A stretch of DNA of 64,000 bases from Muscardinus avellanarius (GCA_963383645.1 OY726571.1:25124116-25188115), one strand, 5' to 3'; numbered from the stretch's first letter, positions 22,981-33,985 are shown. Notes: generated by a model from the letters alone, not told the origin. Made by a program: numbers and translations.

Positions 22981-23545
22981 AAATTTTTAAAGAAAAATAT
23001 CATATGAAAGTACTACAAGAAAATTAGAGGAAATAATTAGGAGACAAAAAAAGAAAAGTCAGACACAACAAAAGAATGTTGCCATACATTGCTATAACAT
23101 TTCAAAAAGGCTAATGAAGCAATTGACTTTGTCAACAATAATGAAATGCTGACCTTTATGAAATTTGGCAAGATGTGAAAGACAATAGAAAATGAAAAAG
23201 AAATGGCAGCAATTCAGATATAATAAAAAGGAAAAATAAAACTATCACCACCGAAACAAAGGACCTATGAAAAGCAACACAAAAATGAAGGGCTATTCTG
23301 AAACTATATGAAGCTGAAGGATAAGGTTGAAAAAAAGAAATAAAAATGAGCAAGTATAAAAAGTAAGAAACCTAAATGATGTGGAAAGTAAAGGCGTTTA
23401 TATGAATATTACCAAGGAAAAAATAAAATAGTACACATCAAAATTAGGAAATACAGCTAAAGCAGTGTTCAAAAGAAAAATTAAGATTCTGAAATTCTTA
23501 TGTCAACATAAAAAAGAAAATGAGCAGATTAGCATGGCCTTGTTT
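22980..23545 (+). mobile_element. Old L1 ORF2 fragment
   Basis: Worn ORF2 words include 'aatgctgacctttatgaaat', 'acacatcaaaattaggaaat', 'acagctaaagcagtgttc' and 'aaaagaaaaattaag'. Many stops and no intact frame. It lies directly upstream of composite retroposon copy A. Confidence 0.6.
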
Positions 23546-23651
23546 GCTGATCTGGCTCAGAGATATGGAGATCGGGGCCCATGTTCAAAGACCTTGGCCG
23601 GCAAGCTGGAGATTAGAGGCTTTGACCTACTTTTATTAAGAATTAATACAG

Positions 23652-24443
23652 GGACTTCCAGGAAGATGGCGACTGAGAAAAGCGGGGTTTAAGAGCCCAT
23701 CTAACAACCAATCTCCATTACCACAAAATCAGCGCCTTTCATAGCCAGAAAACACCATCACCAGAGAAACAAAAAAATCACCAGGCTCCAGAGAGAAAGC
23801 GGACTGAGAATAGAGCTCAGAGCCACAGAGGAGATACACCGGCCTCACGCCCGAGGACGCAGCAGCAGCGCTTTACTGCTGGCGGCAGCGGCGAGTCCAC
23901 TGGACGGCTACAGCAAGCTGAGATGAGCTGCTGCGGACAGCCAGGCGGGATTTCTCGGTGCAGGGAGCATCTAAAGCTCCCAGCGGCTGAGCTCAGAACA
24001 CGCTGCAGGGATTCAGAGTGGAACTCAAAACCAAGAAGAAATACGCCAGCCTCATGGCCGAGGACGTAGCAGCGGCACCATATTACCACCGGCGGCAGCA
24101 GCGGCGAATTCACCGAGTCCAGTACAGCTACATCTGCGTACTCAAGAACAGTGAGTCAAATTGCGGGCCACAGAGGAGAAATCCCAGTACTGTACTCCCT
24201 GGGACTTGACCCAGTGGGGGAGTGGCGGTGGCAGAGATATCACACCATAGGAGAACGTGCAACCTGGCACCCCCCACAGTCTAAAGCAGTCTCTATTGAC
24301 TCTCTGGGTCAGAGACTCTGTGATACAACCCAGTAAAGGAGTAGTGGGGTCTGATATACTACTGACTCGAGATCCAGAACACCTTAAGTGAAGTCATAGT
24401 GACCCAAGGGAAGAACCCAGAGAAGGCACAAACTTCCGAAATC
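23652..24443 (+). promoter_or_regulatory. 5' region/internal promoter candidate of composite copy A
   Basis: The element opens with 'gacttccaggaagatggcga', combining an ETS-like 'acttcc' with the YY1-type core 'aagatggcg' known from L1 5' ends. GC- and CpG-rich blocks follow. Two related units, 'atacaccggcctcacgcc' (about 23834) and 'atacgccagcctcatggcc' (about 24041), each followed by 'gaggacg.agcagc' text, are spaced about 207 bp apart. Compared with copy B, about 120 bp is missing after 'gaaacaaaaaaat' (23779-23791). Confidence 0.6.
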
Positions 24444-25359
24444 ATGGGAAAGAAGAATAATACTGGAGCAATGAATGCCCACAACCCCACAACATCAGAA
24501 CCCGATAAAACAGAAAATCAGAGATTTCTAGAAGATCAAGTCAGGAAAATAACTGTAGAAATAATAGAGGTGCTTCAAAAAGAACTGAGAGAGCCAAAAA
24601 GAGATAAAGGATGCAATTAATGAAGTAAAGGCCTCAATTCAAAGCATGAACAACCGATTAGACCACATGGAGAACAGAATCTCGCTCTTAGAAGTTGATC
24701 ATTCCAAAAATGAACGCATAGTTTCTAATCAAGAAAAAAAAATCCAACAGCAGGAATCTGATATTGAAGAAATATGGGCCCATTTTAAGAGAGCTAACCT
24801 AAGAATAATTGGAATAGAGGAGGGAAAAGAAAGTGAAACCAAAGGAATTAACAATCTTTTTAAGGAAATAATAGCAGAAAAATTTCCAAACATAGAGCAA
24901 GAGGTTGATACACAGGTCCAGGAAACTTATAGAACTCCCTTCAGACAGGATCGGAGAAGAGGATCCCCATGCCACATAATTGTCAAAATGACCAATGTGG
25001 AAGCCAAGCAGAGAATCTTAAAGGCAACAAAAACAAAGGGCCAAGTGACATTCAGAGGCAAACCAATTAGAATCACTCCAGACTTCCCAAAACAAGTCAT
25101 GAGAGCCAGAAGGGCTTGGAGTAACATATTCCATACTCTGAAAGAAAACAACTTCCAGCCAAAAATTTCCTACCCAGCTAAACTTTCTATCAAATTAGAT
25201 GGAGAAATAAGAAGCTTCCATGACAAACAGAAAGTGAAGGAATTTATGTCTTCAAAACCAGCACTAGAGAAAATACTCAAAGAGATTAACTACAAAGAAG
25301 AAATAGGTAACACACACCAGAACCAGAGAAACAAGATTTTCCATCCAACAGACAACTAA
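24444..25359 (+). pseudogene. L1-type ORF1 (RNA-binding protein), frameshifted copy A
   Basis: The start is the ATG in 'atcatgggaaag' and the stop is TAA at the end of '...FHPTDN'. The 916 nt are 2 short of a 918-nt frame; the missing 2 nt lie near 24584-24592, so the first about 50 codons and the last 237 are in different frames. The long open part starts in a coiled-coil-like segment ('NNRLDHMENRISLLEVDHSK'), then an RRM-like domain ('RANLRIIGIEEGKE', 'PCHIIVKMTNVEAKQRIL'), then the C-terminal domain ('RARRAW', 'NNFQPKISYPAKLSIK', 'KPALEKILKEI'). These match the L1 ORF1p trimeric nucleic-acid chaperone plan. The intact frame would be about 305 aa, shorter than human ORF1p (338 aa). Confidence 0.9.
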
Positions 25360-25554
25360 GATTGGTTATCTGTGGAGATTCATTATTTATGTTAGTCTTT
25401 TACCTATCTCTAAATTGTATTGTTTGCTTTTATTGTTGCTAATTTTTAGGATTTCTAGTTGGAATATTAATATACCTTCAGATATAGCATTTGGAAATAT
25501 TTTATCCCATTCTATTAGTAACTTTTAACACTGTTTACATTGTCTTTGAATATG

Positions 25555-25556
<2 letters not shown>

Positions 25557-25618
<62 letters not shown>
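25557..25618. repeat. (TA)n plus T run inside composite copy A
   Basis: About 24 TA units then 15 T. Copy B has only a short T-rich stretch here, so the expansion is specific to copy A. Confidence 0.95.
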
Positions 25619-26135
25619 AGGGAGTTTGCATACTCTTCTGTTGCCTGTGCCATTGAAATCATATCCAAGAAATCACTGCCAATTTCAATGTTGTGAGGTT
25701 TTATGACCCAGATTTTCTCCTAAAAGTTTATAGTCTTAAGATTTATATTTAGGACTTTTATCTATTTTGAGTTAATATTTGTATATGGGATTAGGTAAGG
25801 GTCCAATTTTATTCTTTTCCATGTAATTATTATTTTTCAACAATATTTAGTTAAAAGATTATTATTTCCACCACCAAATGTTCGTGGAAACCTTGTCAAA
25901 AATAACTTGACAATATATGGAAGAATTTATCTCTAGGCTTGTATTTAACTCCAATGGTTTATATATCTGCCTTTATAACAGTACTACACTGTTTCAATTA
26001 TTGTAGCTTTATATGGTTTGAAATCAGAAAATATATATCTTCTAGCTTTGTTCTTTTTCAAGATTGTTTTGGGTATCTAGAATCCATATTCCATATTAGG
26101 ATAGATTTTTTTCTGAAAAATAAATATATAAATAT
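25619..26135 (-). mobile_element. Antisense L1 ORF2 block within composite copy A
   Basis: Read on the minus strand this is L1 ORF2 text from the part C-terminal to the reverse transcriptase. On the plus strand it shows 'tgttgcctgtgccattg', 'ttttgagttaatatttgt', 'ggtccaattttattctttt' and 'caaaaataacttgacaat'. Copy B has the same block with the same borders. It is not a coding frame in the sense direction. Confidence 0.85.
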
Positions 26136-26326
26136 ATGATAGTTTCAGCTAAAAAAAATAGAAAAAATATTCTCTGGTAAAAAAGAAAGCAAAAAGAAAT
26201 ATTGAAATGTTATCTTTAAGTCATCAAAAGCTTGGTATCAGACAAATGAAACTGTTATGTGAGATTATCATTTTTAATTTTGGATAAATTGCTATAATAC
26301 TAGATGTCAACCACTAAGCCAATCAT

Positions 26327-26343
26327 GGGAGGGAGGGATGGGG
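26327..26343 (+). promoter_or_regulatory. G-quadruplex motif in 3' region of composite copy A
   Basis: GGGAGGGAGGGATGGGG meets the simple four-run G-quadruplex rule; more G runs follow to 26372. G-rich 3' UTR tracts are a conserved feature of many L1 families. The matching C-rich tract in copy B is at about 42418-42448. Confidence 0.8.
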
Positions 26344-26490
26344 AGAGAATGGGGTGGGGATCGGGTGGGGGCTGACTGGGCGATGTGTGCATGTATGTCT
26401 ACAAAAGTTTGTATCCCACTATGATGTATGAATACAGTGCACCAATTTAAAAAAAAGATGAAAAAAAATAAAAAAAGAAAAAAGAAAATT

Positions 26491-27519
26491 AAATATCCAA
26501 ATCATTTTCACGTGGAAAATAAAATAAACTTGAGGAAATAAGGATAAAAAATAGTAAACATAAAAGGGAAGTTAAATATTTGGAAAACCAAGTGTTGGTA
26601 AGTGCAAAAGCTGGTTCTTTGTAACCAAAAGTAAGTACTTAGTAAGAGACATAGATTAGACCAGATTAATTAGGTATGGTTAACTGGCCATTAGAAAGCA
26701 AAATACAAATAAAAAAGTGATACTAGGGGAAAACAAAAGCTTCAAGAAAACTTCAATAATAATAAGAGATTGTTCTTAAAGTTCTGCAAATAAAGGTGAA
26801 TATTGGTGAGATGTATGCATATTTTAGCAGAATTCTCTACTAAGCAGAATCTCACAAGACTGAAATTAAGTGTTCAGCCCACTCTGTCTTCATTTAGAAG
26901 TTCAACTAGAGAAAGATCTTCTTCCAAGTTTCCTCAGATTATGGAAAGAATTCATTTCTTGAGCTTGTAGGGGCAGGCCCCCCACTGTCTTGCGGGCCTC
27001 CTAGAGGCCACTGGTAGGTCTTCGTCAGATGGCTTGCTCCATGGCCCTCTCCCAGCAAGGCAGCTCACTCCTTTAAGGCCGGTAGGGAAATTTTCTTCAC
27101 ACTTCAAATCTTCAAATCTCTTCCTTCAGGAAAAAACAAGATACTTTTTTAAGACTCACTTATTAGGTCAGATTAAACAGGATAATTTTTCCTTTTTATT
27201 AGCTCAAGGGCAACCAAAATGAGACCATAATTATATCTGCAAAGCTTTTTTACTGTCTTCACATAATGTCACCTACTCAAAGATTTGAAATATATTGTAT
27301 TCATGATCTTTTCCACACCCAAAGGGAGGAGGAGATTATGTGAAGACATGTACGCCCAGGAAATTTGGGGGCTGTGTCAAATTTCCACTCACACACTTAC
27401 CAATGGCATAGGAAAAAGAGAAAATTATCAAATAGCTATCTCCCCCAAAAAGTAAAGCACTGGGCTCCATTGGTTGTTTTATTTTCAGAAATACATACTC
27501 CACTGTTGCTTTTAATTGC

Positions 27520-27522
<3 letters not shown>
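26491..27522. other. Unassigned intron
   Basis: No gene, RNA or repeat family recognised. Confidence 0.5.
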
Positions 27523-27574
<52 letters not shown>

Positions 27575-27598
27575 CCTCCCTCCCTCCCTCCCTCCCAC
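27523..27598. repeat. (CT)n then (CCCT)n microsatellite
   Basis: About 24 CT units followed by about 6 CCCT units. It adjoins the tail side of a minus-strand SINE and probably grew from that tail. Poly-Ser/Leu frames here are repeat products. Confidence 0.95.
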
Positions 27599-27599
27599 T

Positions 27600-27811
27600 C
27601 TACCTCCCTTTAGTTTTAAATTAGGGATTAAACCCAGGGGCATTCTACCTCTGAGCTACATTCCAGCCCCTTTTAATTTTTACTCTGAGGTAGGATCTCA
27701 GCATGTTACCTTGGTGTTTGATAACTTGCTGAGGCTAGCCTCAAACCTATGATCTTCATGTCTCAGTCTTCCAAGTACTGGAATTACAGGTGTAAGCCAT
27801 CATGCTGGACT
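27600..27811 (-). mobile_element. Dimeric B1/ID-type SINE
   Basis: Minus-strand copy: 'ggattaaacccaggggcatt' (right half), 'ctacctctgagctacattcc', then 'attacaggtgtaagccatca' (left half end). Confidence 0.9.
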
Positions 27812-27849
27812 TTTTAAATTGTTCTCTAATGTCAGAAGAGAAAGCAATC

Positions 27850-30010
27850 CTTTGAATACAGGTTATAAAATCATCATAATATGTATAACAAAACCTGGTG
27901 AGGATAGACCAAAAACAAAAAGTACAAGCATATTTTACTTGTAAATATTAACATTAAAAAATAATAACCATAAGTGATTACACAACAGAATAGCTATTCA
28001 AAGACTAATACACCAAATTAAGTGCTGCTTTCACAAATACATTTCAATATTGGGCTATATATTAACAAATTCACCTTAATAGTAAGTTTTAGTAGTCATA
28101 GTGATCCCCATAGGTATAAAACATTGGATAAAATTTACAGTACGCTTTTGAACAAAATACTTAATACTTAGCATAATTAAAACATAAGTCTATGCTTCTA
28201 TGATGAATATATTTCAACTCAAAAGGAATCAACTTGTTTAATGAGAAAACTCCAAGAATTTTTCCATTAAATTATTAATATGAGTTGATTTAATCTGAAG
28301 GTAGTAGGTAATGCAGCTGAACAAGAGATTTAAAAATAAGATAAATAAAAATTAGAAAAAATGAGGAAAGTTTTTCATCAATTGCAAGTAATATGACCTA
28401 CCTAAATAATGCAGTATGAATGAAGTGGAAAACTACTATAAATAATAAGAAATTCAGTAAGTTGGCTGGGTAGTGTGTGTGCATCATGTGCATGCAACTG
28501 TGTGTGTGTGTACATGTGTAAATATATAAATATAAAGAAAACAACAGATTTTATAGGTACAAACAACAATCATTCAAAGAATAAATAACAAAACGCCATT
28601 TACAAATGGTAGAAAGAAAACCAACTTTGAATTAACTTAAAAAATGTGCAGACCTAACAAGAAATGTTATAATACTACTGAGGTATACAAAAATAGTTAA
28701 ATAGATGAAAATTCATAAAGAATATAATTCTCCCTAAGCATACTCATAAATCTACTGCAATCTCAATAAGAATGGCAACATGAAATTTTTGTGTATGCTA
28801 AATAAAATATTTTTTGTTCATAAGGGAAAATAAATAAGACCAAAAAAAAAAGATTTTGGTAAAAAATGATAAGAGGCTCAACATACCAGATAAAATATAT
28901 AATAAAATGTGCATGAATAAACACAGATATCTGTGGAGGAGAATTAAAATAGACCCAGATAAATATATGAAATTTATATTAGATAAAAGTAACATTTCAA
29001 ATCAATAGAAAGAGTCATTTCCTTAGTAAATGATATAGGACAATTACTCATTTGGGGAGAAAAAAATAAAATTGAATATTATGCTTCATACAAAAAAGGA
29101 GCCTAAGAAGATAAACCATTAAAAATGATAAATATAATAGCTGCAGTAATCATGGAATAACTAAATGGAGACAGTCTTCTAATTTTGATCTTAATAAAAA
29201 GCTATTAGCAATTAAAGAAAAGATTAAATCACCCATGTAAAAATTGTATGTAAAAAAAGACAAAAATCAAATGACAATCTGAGAAAAATTATTCATAATT
29301 AATACCCTAACATATAATAATCCTTTTTATTAAAAAATCAGGACAGTTCACAGAAAAAGAAATACAAAGGACTCATTAGCCATGGAAAGTTGTTCATCTT
29401 TAATTATAAGAATTGCAAATTGAAACATAATGGTATATTTTCACGTATTAGATAGGTCACAATGAGTAAGTTTGGACTGGGTGTGTGGCTCAGTGGTAGA
29501 ACACTTGAGTAGCATGCACAAGGCCCTTGGTTAATTCCCTGGCACAGCAAAATATAAACAATGAAACATGATAAGAGTTGTGAAGGGCTTAGGTAAATAG
29601 CTTCAAATATGGTCAATTATAGTAGTAAAACGTAGTACAATCTCTATGGAGAATAATTTAAAAATATTTGTCAAAATTTTAAATATGTACATGTGTTGGC
29701 CCAACAACTTAGTTTCTATTCATGTAACCAATGGATAAACTCACACATGTGTAAAATTACACTATAGAATGTTTATCTCAATATTACTTCTATTGATAAA
29801 AATGGAGAAACCTAAATATTCTTCACGAGGGGATAGATTTATGATTATTACCTATCTAGACTATAGGCTATACTATGGCCTTTTCAAAGAACATGACAAC
29901 TCAATTTATATTAATATGTGCAAAAATGAAAAATAGAAAGTGTTATTTATATTTGATAATATATTACATGCTATATAATTTAGTATACTTGTAAAAACAA
30001 AATACAATTA
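27850..30010 (+). mobile_element. Ancient L1 ORF2 to 3' end, heavily decayed
   Basis: A long run of worn L1 ORF2 words in order: 'ggataaaatttacagtacg', 'atctactgcaatctcaata', 'agaggctcaacatacc', 'aatagacccagataaat', 'catggaataactaaatgg', 'aaaggactcattagccatg', 'gaattgcaaattgaaac', 'ggataaactcacacatg', 'aatggagaaacctaaatat'. All frames are broken. An ID element (29474-29555) is inserted. Confidence 0.75.
29474..29555 (+). mobile_element. Monomeric ID element (tRNA-Ala-derived SINE)
   Basis: 'ggactgggtgtgtggctcag' and 'agtagcatgcacaaggccc' give the A-box region and anticodon-arm text of ID/BC1-type SINEs. It lacks the 7SL-like left half, so it is a stand-alone ID or an old monomer. It is a SINE, not a tRNA gene: the acceptor stem and cloverleaf are not kept. 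Confidence 0.8.
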
Positions 30011-30029
30011 TAATGTTTTACATAGTTTG

Positions 30030-30200
30030 ACATGCAGACAATATTCATGGATCCAAAAAATATCTATCAAAAGTCTACAATGCCAAAGACACTGTAAGTA
30101 TCATAGTCAATTAGTCAATAGGAATAACAGCCTCTACCTCCTGGAATTTAGTATGAGAAAACACAGATTGTATATGAATAAATGAATGAATAAAAAAGAA
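30030..30200 (+). repeat. Ancient L2/MIR-class relic
   Basis: 'aatatctatcaaaagtctac', 'ctacctcctggaatttagt' and 'gaataaatgaatgaataa' resemble the old 'tttattgagcacctactatg' mammalian repeat. Strongly diverged. Confidence 0.4.
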
Positions 30201-30698
30201 TTTCTGGCATTAGTTAAATGCTAAAAGTAAATTACTCATATTATAAAGCAGAAGCCCCTAAATGGGAAGAAGTTACATTTCACTGGTATAATGTTTATTA
30301 AATCTTTCCATTTGTGCAAAGAAGGGAGAGTAGAATAGCCTGTCCTCTGTATACTGGCCCCCCATTTCTCAATACCTCACTTCCCCATATGATATTAAGA
30401 TCAACAATGGCCATTCCACATAAGTCTATAATGTAGTGGAAGTGTTTCTTCATTAATTCTCCTTCTACCCGCCCCACTTACTTCCATTGCCTCCCTGACT
30501 CCACTGGAGCTTCTCCTCCATTATCTGAAGTCCCTTTCATATCAAGATTACTCCCTAGCTTTGAATTTGAGAGAAAACATATGACCCTTCACTTACTGTG
30601 ACTGGCTGATCTCACTTAATGTATGTTCTCCAGGTCTATCCATTTTCCTGAAAATGACATAATTTTTTTCTTTATTGCTGAGTAGAATTCCATTGTGT

Positions 30699-30898
30699 AG
30701 CTGGGTGTAGTGGCGCACGCTTGTAATCCCTGCACTTGGGAGGCTGAGACAGGAGGATCGCACCGGTTCAAAGCCAGGCTCAGCTACTTAGTGAGGTTCT
30801 CAGCAACTTAGTGAGACCCTATTTCCAAATAAAATATAAAATAGGTCTGGGAGTATAGCCCAGAGGTAAAAGGCCTCTGGGTTCAACCCCAGTACCAC

Positions 30899-30947
<49 letters not shown>
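30699..30947 (+). mobile_element. Dimeric SINE with (CA)n tail and 15-bp TSD, inside L1
   Basis: 'agctgggtgtagtggcgcac', 'aggtctgggagtatagccc', 'ggttcaaccccagtaccacc', followed by about 21 CA units. TSD 'agaattccattgtgt' at 30684-30698 and 30948-30962. The microsatellite lies inside the TSDs and so developed from the SINE tail. Confidence 0.95.
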
Positions 30948-31062
30948 AGAATTCCATTGTGTGTATATCCCATAATTGTGTAAACCAGTCATCTATTGAT
31001 GGACACCTAGTTCCATAATCTGGATTTTATGAATTGTGCTGCTATAAACATGGATATGCACA

Positions 31063-31135
31063 TATCACTATAATATATATATACATATATATATACATAT
31101 ATATATACATATATATATATTTGTGTGTGTGTGTG
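31063..31135. repeat. (TA)/(ATATAC)/(TG) microsatellite
   Basis: Compound AT-rich repeat with 'acatatatat' units then (TG)5, at the tail end of a minus-strand SINE. Confidence 0.9.
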
Positions 31136-31311
31136 GTACTAGGTTCCTGGAAATCCTTCTACCTCCGGGCTACACTCCCAGACCTATTTTATATTTTTTT
31201 ATTTTGAAGCAGGGTCTCTTAAACCAGCAAGTCTGGTTTTGAAACTGCGTAATCCTCCTGTCTCCGGCTCCCAAGCGCGGGGATTGCAAGGGTGCACCAC
31301 CACGTCCAGCG
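31131..31311 (-). mobile_element. Dimeric SINE, 'gtggtacta' subfamily
   Basis: 'gtggtactaggttcctgg', 'ctccgggctacactcccag', 'gtctccggctcccaagcg', 'gtgcaccaccacgtccagc'. Confidence 0.9.
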
Positions 31312-31899
31312 CTTCACAATATTTTGATTTCAATCCTTTTGGAAGGATACCCAGGAGTGGTATAGCCATAGCATATGGTGGATTCATTCCTAGTTTTCTG
31401 AGGAATCTCTACACTGATCTCCACAGTAGCTGGACTAATTGCAATCACACCAACAGTGTAAAAGAGTTCCTATTTTCCCACATTCTCACCAGCATTTATT
31501 GTTGTTTGACTTCTTGATGGTTGGCATTCTAATTAGGATTAGATGAAATCTAAGTATAGTTTTGATTTTATCTCCCTAATTGCTAATTATGTTGAACATT
31601 TCTTTCTTGAATTTATTGGCCATTTGTATTTGTTCTTTTATGAAGTGTCTACTTAGTTTTTTGCTCATTTCTTCATTGAATTATTTGTTGGATTTTTGTT
31701 TTATTGTTGAGTCTTTTAAGTGCTTTCTATATTCTATCAGAGGAATAGCTGGGAAAGATCTCCCACTCTTGATGGTTTCCTCTGATGAGAAGAAACTTTT
31801 TAGTTTAATGGTGTTCCATTAAACTAAATTATTAATTCTTATTTTAATTTCCTGACCATTGGGGGTCTTAATAGAGAGGCATTAGATCTTGTAGTCAGA

Positions 31900-33790
31900 A
31901 AAGGCCTCTTTAAATACATATGAATCTGTATTGATGAGTGAATATATGTTTATATAGATCTCAGGATTATTTAAATACAAACTCCAAAATAAATCCAAGT
32001 ATAAATCAGGCTCAAACTTCTAAGCTAATGGGAGGATTTAGATCCACTGAGAAATCCTCAATCATAGAGAACCAGCACACTGGTGTTCTCATTCCTGGCC
32101 CTATCACAGGTCTGGACCCTGGGTGGCCCATTTTCCTCATCTTCTTACTCCTCCAACCTCAAATCCCTCTCATCCAGATGTCAACAGCACCCTCTATAGC
32201 ATATGTTCCATGTGTTACACAACCCACAGAGTTCTAAGAAAACTGCAAATGAATGACATGCTAGAAACCAGGGGTTGCTTCCTTGTTCCCAAGTCATGCC
32301 CCCTCATTCCCAGCCACCATGTTTGCTAACTTTTTCTAAGAAAAGCTTCTAATCCACTGACAAAGAACCTACATTTTTAATTAATAAGCATTCCCCACAT
32401 TTTCTATAGTTGCCTGAAAACACAAAAACCTCCTGGGGTGTTTAATTTATGCTCCTAAAAAAATTTATTTGCCTCCCTAGGAGAGTACCACGCAATCTCC
32501 TTTTAGGAGTTCACTCTTTTCCCTTAGGCTATCACACATAAACTATCATGATGATGCTTTGTACAAATGGTTGTGTTGGAAATAAATTTAGCCTTATAAA
32601 ATGTGCTCATTAGAAATCCTTTTTATGCCAAGGATGATTCTAAAATATTTTATATACCTTCTCATTGCTTTTATGAGACAGCTATATTAGAGACCGTTCC
32701 TTACTTCTGAGCCTGCAAAGCTCTTCAAAGTCTAGTTGTATTTTGTATCTGAAATGTGACAGAAGCCTCTTTTATGACACACCATGTACCTCCAAACACA
32801 CAGGAAAATATCTATAGTTGTTCCTATGGGGCTTTCCCCTACAATATTTAGCCTAGGTGACATAAAACTATCCATTTTAATTCAACATTCCCAGAATTGA
32901 TCTTCCAGAGAAAATATTAAAATGACTCTAAACTCATTCAGAAACTCAAAGATAAACAGAAACAGCTGCTAAATGTCTCACAAGCCAGTCTGAGATTCAT
33001 TTCAATTACCCGACAAAAGGTACCTCAGGTGTAGCAGAGCATTTTCAAGTTAAATTTTATGTCTATTAGATACAAGCCTAGCGGCAAGTATGAATTCCTT
33101 CCAGTTGTTACTTCCTTTATGTCTGATGGCATTTTCCTAATCCCCTGTTTAATTTTATTTTAACTTTTATGGATAGTTGTAAAGTGAGGAAGACAGAACC
33201 ATTTGCATGGCATTCAGCACCTGTGTTAAGGTCAATTTGACTTCTATTGAAATCTTATTTCGATATTGAAATTTGTCTCCAAACTTGTTTTCATTGCTCT
33301 TTTCTCTAAGAAAAAAAGTTAATCTAATCACTTTAATGCTCCTGATGTTCAAATCTATATAAATCAAGTCAGTTTGCCTCCCACCTCCCAGTTCAAGAGA
33401 TATTTTTATAGAAAGTTACAAAAATTCTTCATATAGTTCTCAAGCCTTTTACCCAAATCCCAATGACAATATTATAATGAATCTCTTTGGAGGCAGAGAT
33501 TTTATTTTTATATTCTACATCAAGGTTGAGCCTACTATCCAAGGCCAACAAATTTACACTGGAACCCAAAATTCCCTTTTCCTTTCTAAACTGTGAGAAT
33601 CACATTTGGAAGTACATTTCCTACCTCTGCAAGGCACACATTCACAGACAAGCGTGTTGGCATGGATCTGATCCCTCTCATTGATGTCAACACGTGGACA
33701 TACCATAACGACCTCATATAGCCCCCAAGATACTGGAAGAAGGTTGTCCACTAAGTAGACTCTATCATATGACCACCATACCTAAGCATG
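31900..33790. other. Unassigned intron
   Basis: No gene found. A possible MIR-like patch at 32630-32720 ('ttttatataccttctcattg') is too weak to call. Confidence 0.5.
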
Positions 33791-33799
33791 CATATGTGC

Positions 33800-33985
33800 C
33801 ACCCAGGATGCTGTGTGTACTACTTAGTTCTTACAACCCGCATATACAGTAGGTACATTAACTCAACTGTATAGAAGATCAAAATTAGGCTCAGTACAGG
33901 GTAGTAACTTCCCAAATTACAGCAGATCCACTGTACCAAGTCAAAAAAGTACATTGACTTCTCAATATCAAATAATTTGCAAAAT
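33800..33985 (+). repeat. MIR-like relic
   Basis: 'ttagttcttacaacccgc', 'cagtaggtacatta', 'gatcaaaattaggctcag' and 'gtagtaacttcccaaat' follow the MIR consensus order (tissue-independent ancient tRNA-SINE core). Confidence 0.55.

Larger units (their letters stand above)
23650..26490 (+). mobile_element. Composite half-L1 retroposon, copy A
   Basis: Parts in order: 5' region (23650-24443), L1-type ORF1 (24444-25359), spacer with expanded (TA)n (25360-25618), L1 ORF2 text in antisense (25619-26135), G-rich 3' region (26136-26445), A-rich tail (to about 26490). There is no sense ORF2. The same order and the same junctions occur in the opposite-strand copy at 42294-45257. A clean target-site duplication was not found for this copy ('agaattaata' upstream against 'agaaaattaaata' downstream is only suggestive). 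The layout resembles HAL1 (half-L1) elements, which carry ORF1 but depend on L1 ORF2 protein in trans. Confidence 0.88.
30300..31900 (-). mobile_element. L1 ORF2 C-terminus/3' UTR, antisense, with two SINE insertions
   Basis: Plus-strand words are reverse complements of L1: 'ggccattccacataagtc', 'ttattgctgagtagaattcc', 'aattgtgctgctataaaca', 'caggagtggtatagccata', 'ttctcaccagcatttattg', 'tttgctcatttcttcattg'. A SINE (30699-30947) and an antisense SINE (31131-31311) are nested inside. Confidence 0.85.

Noticed and set aside
23625..26505. TSD for composite copy A
   Set aside because: 'agaattaata' (upstream) and 'agaaaattaaata' (downstream) differ by inserted bases in A/T-rich sequence; not convincing.
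29474..29555. Possible tRNA-Ala gene
   Set aside because: Has A-box-like text but no kept cloverleaf or acceptor stem; it is an ID-type SINE.
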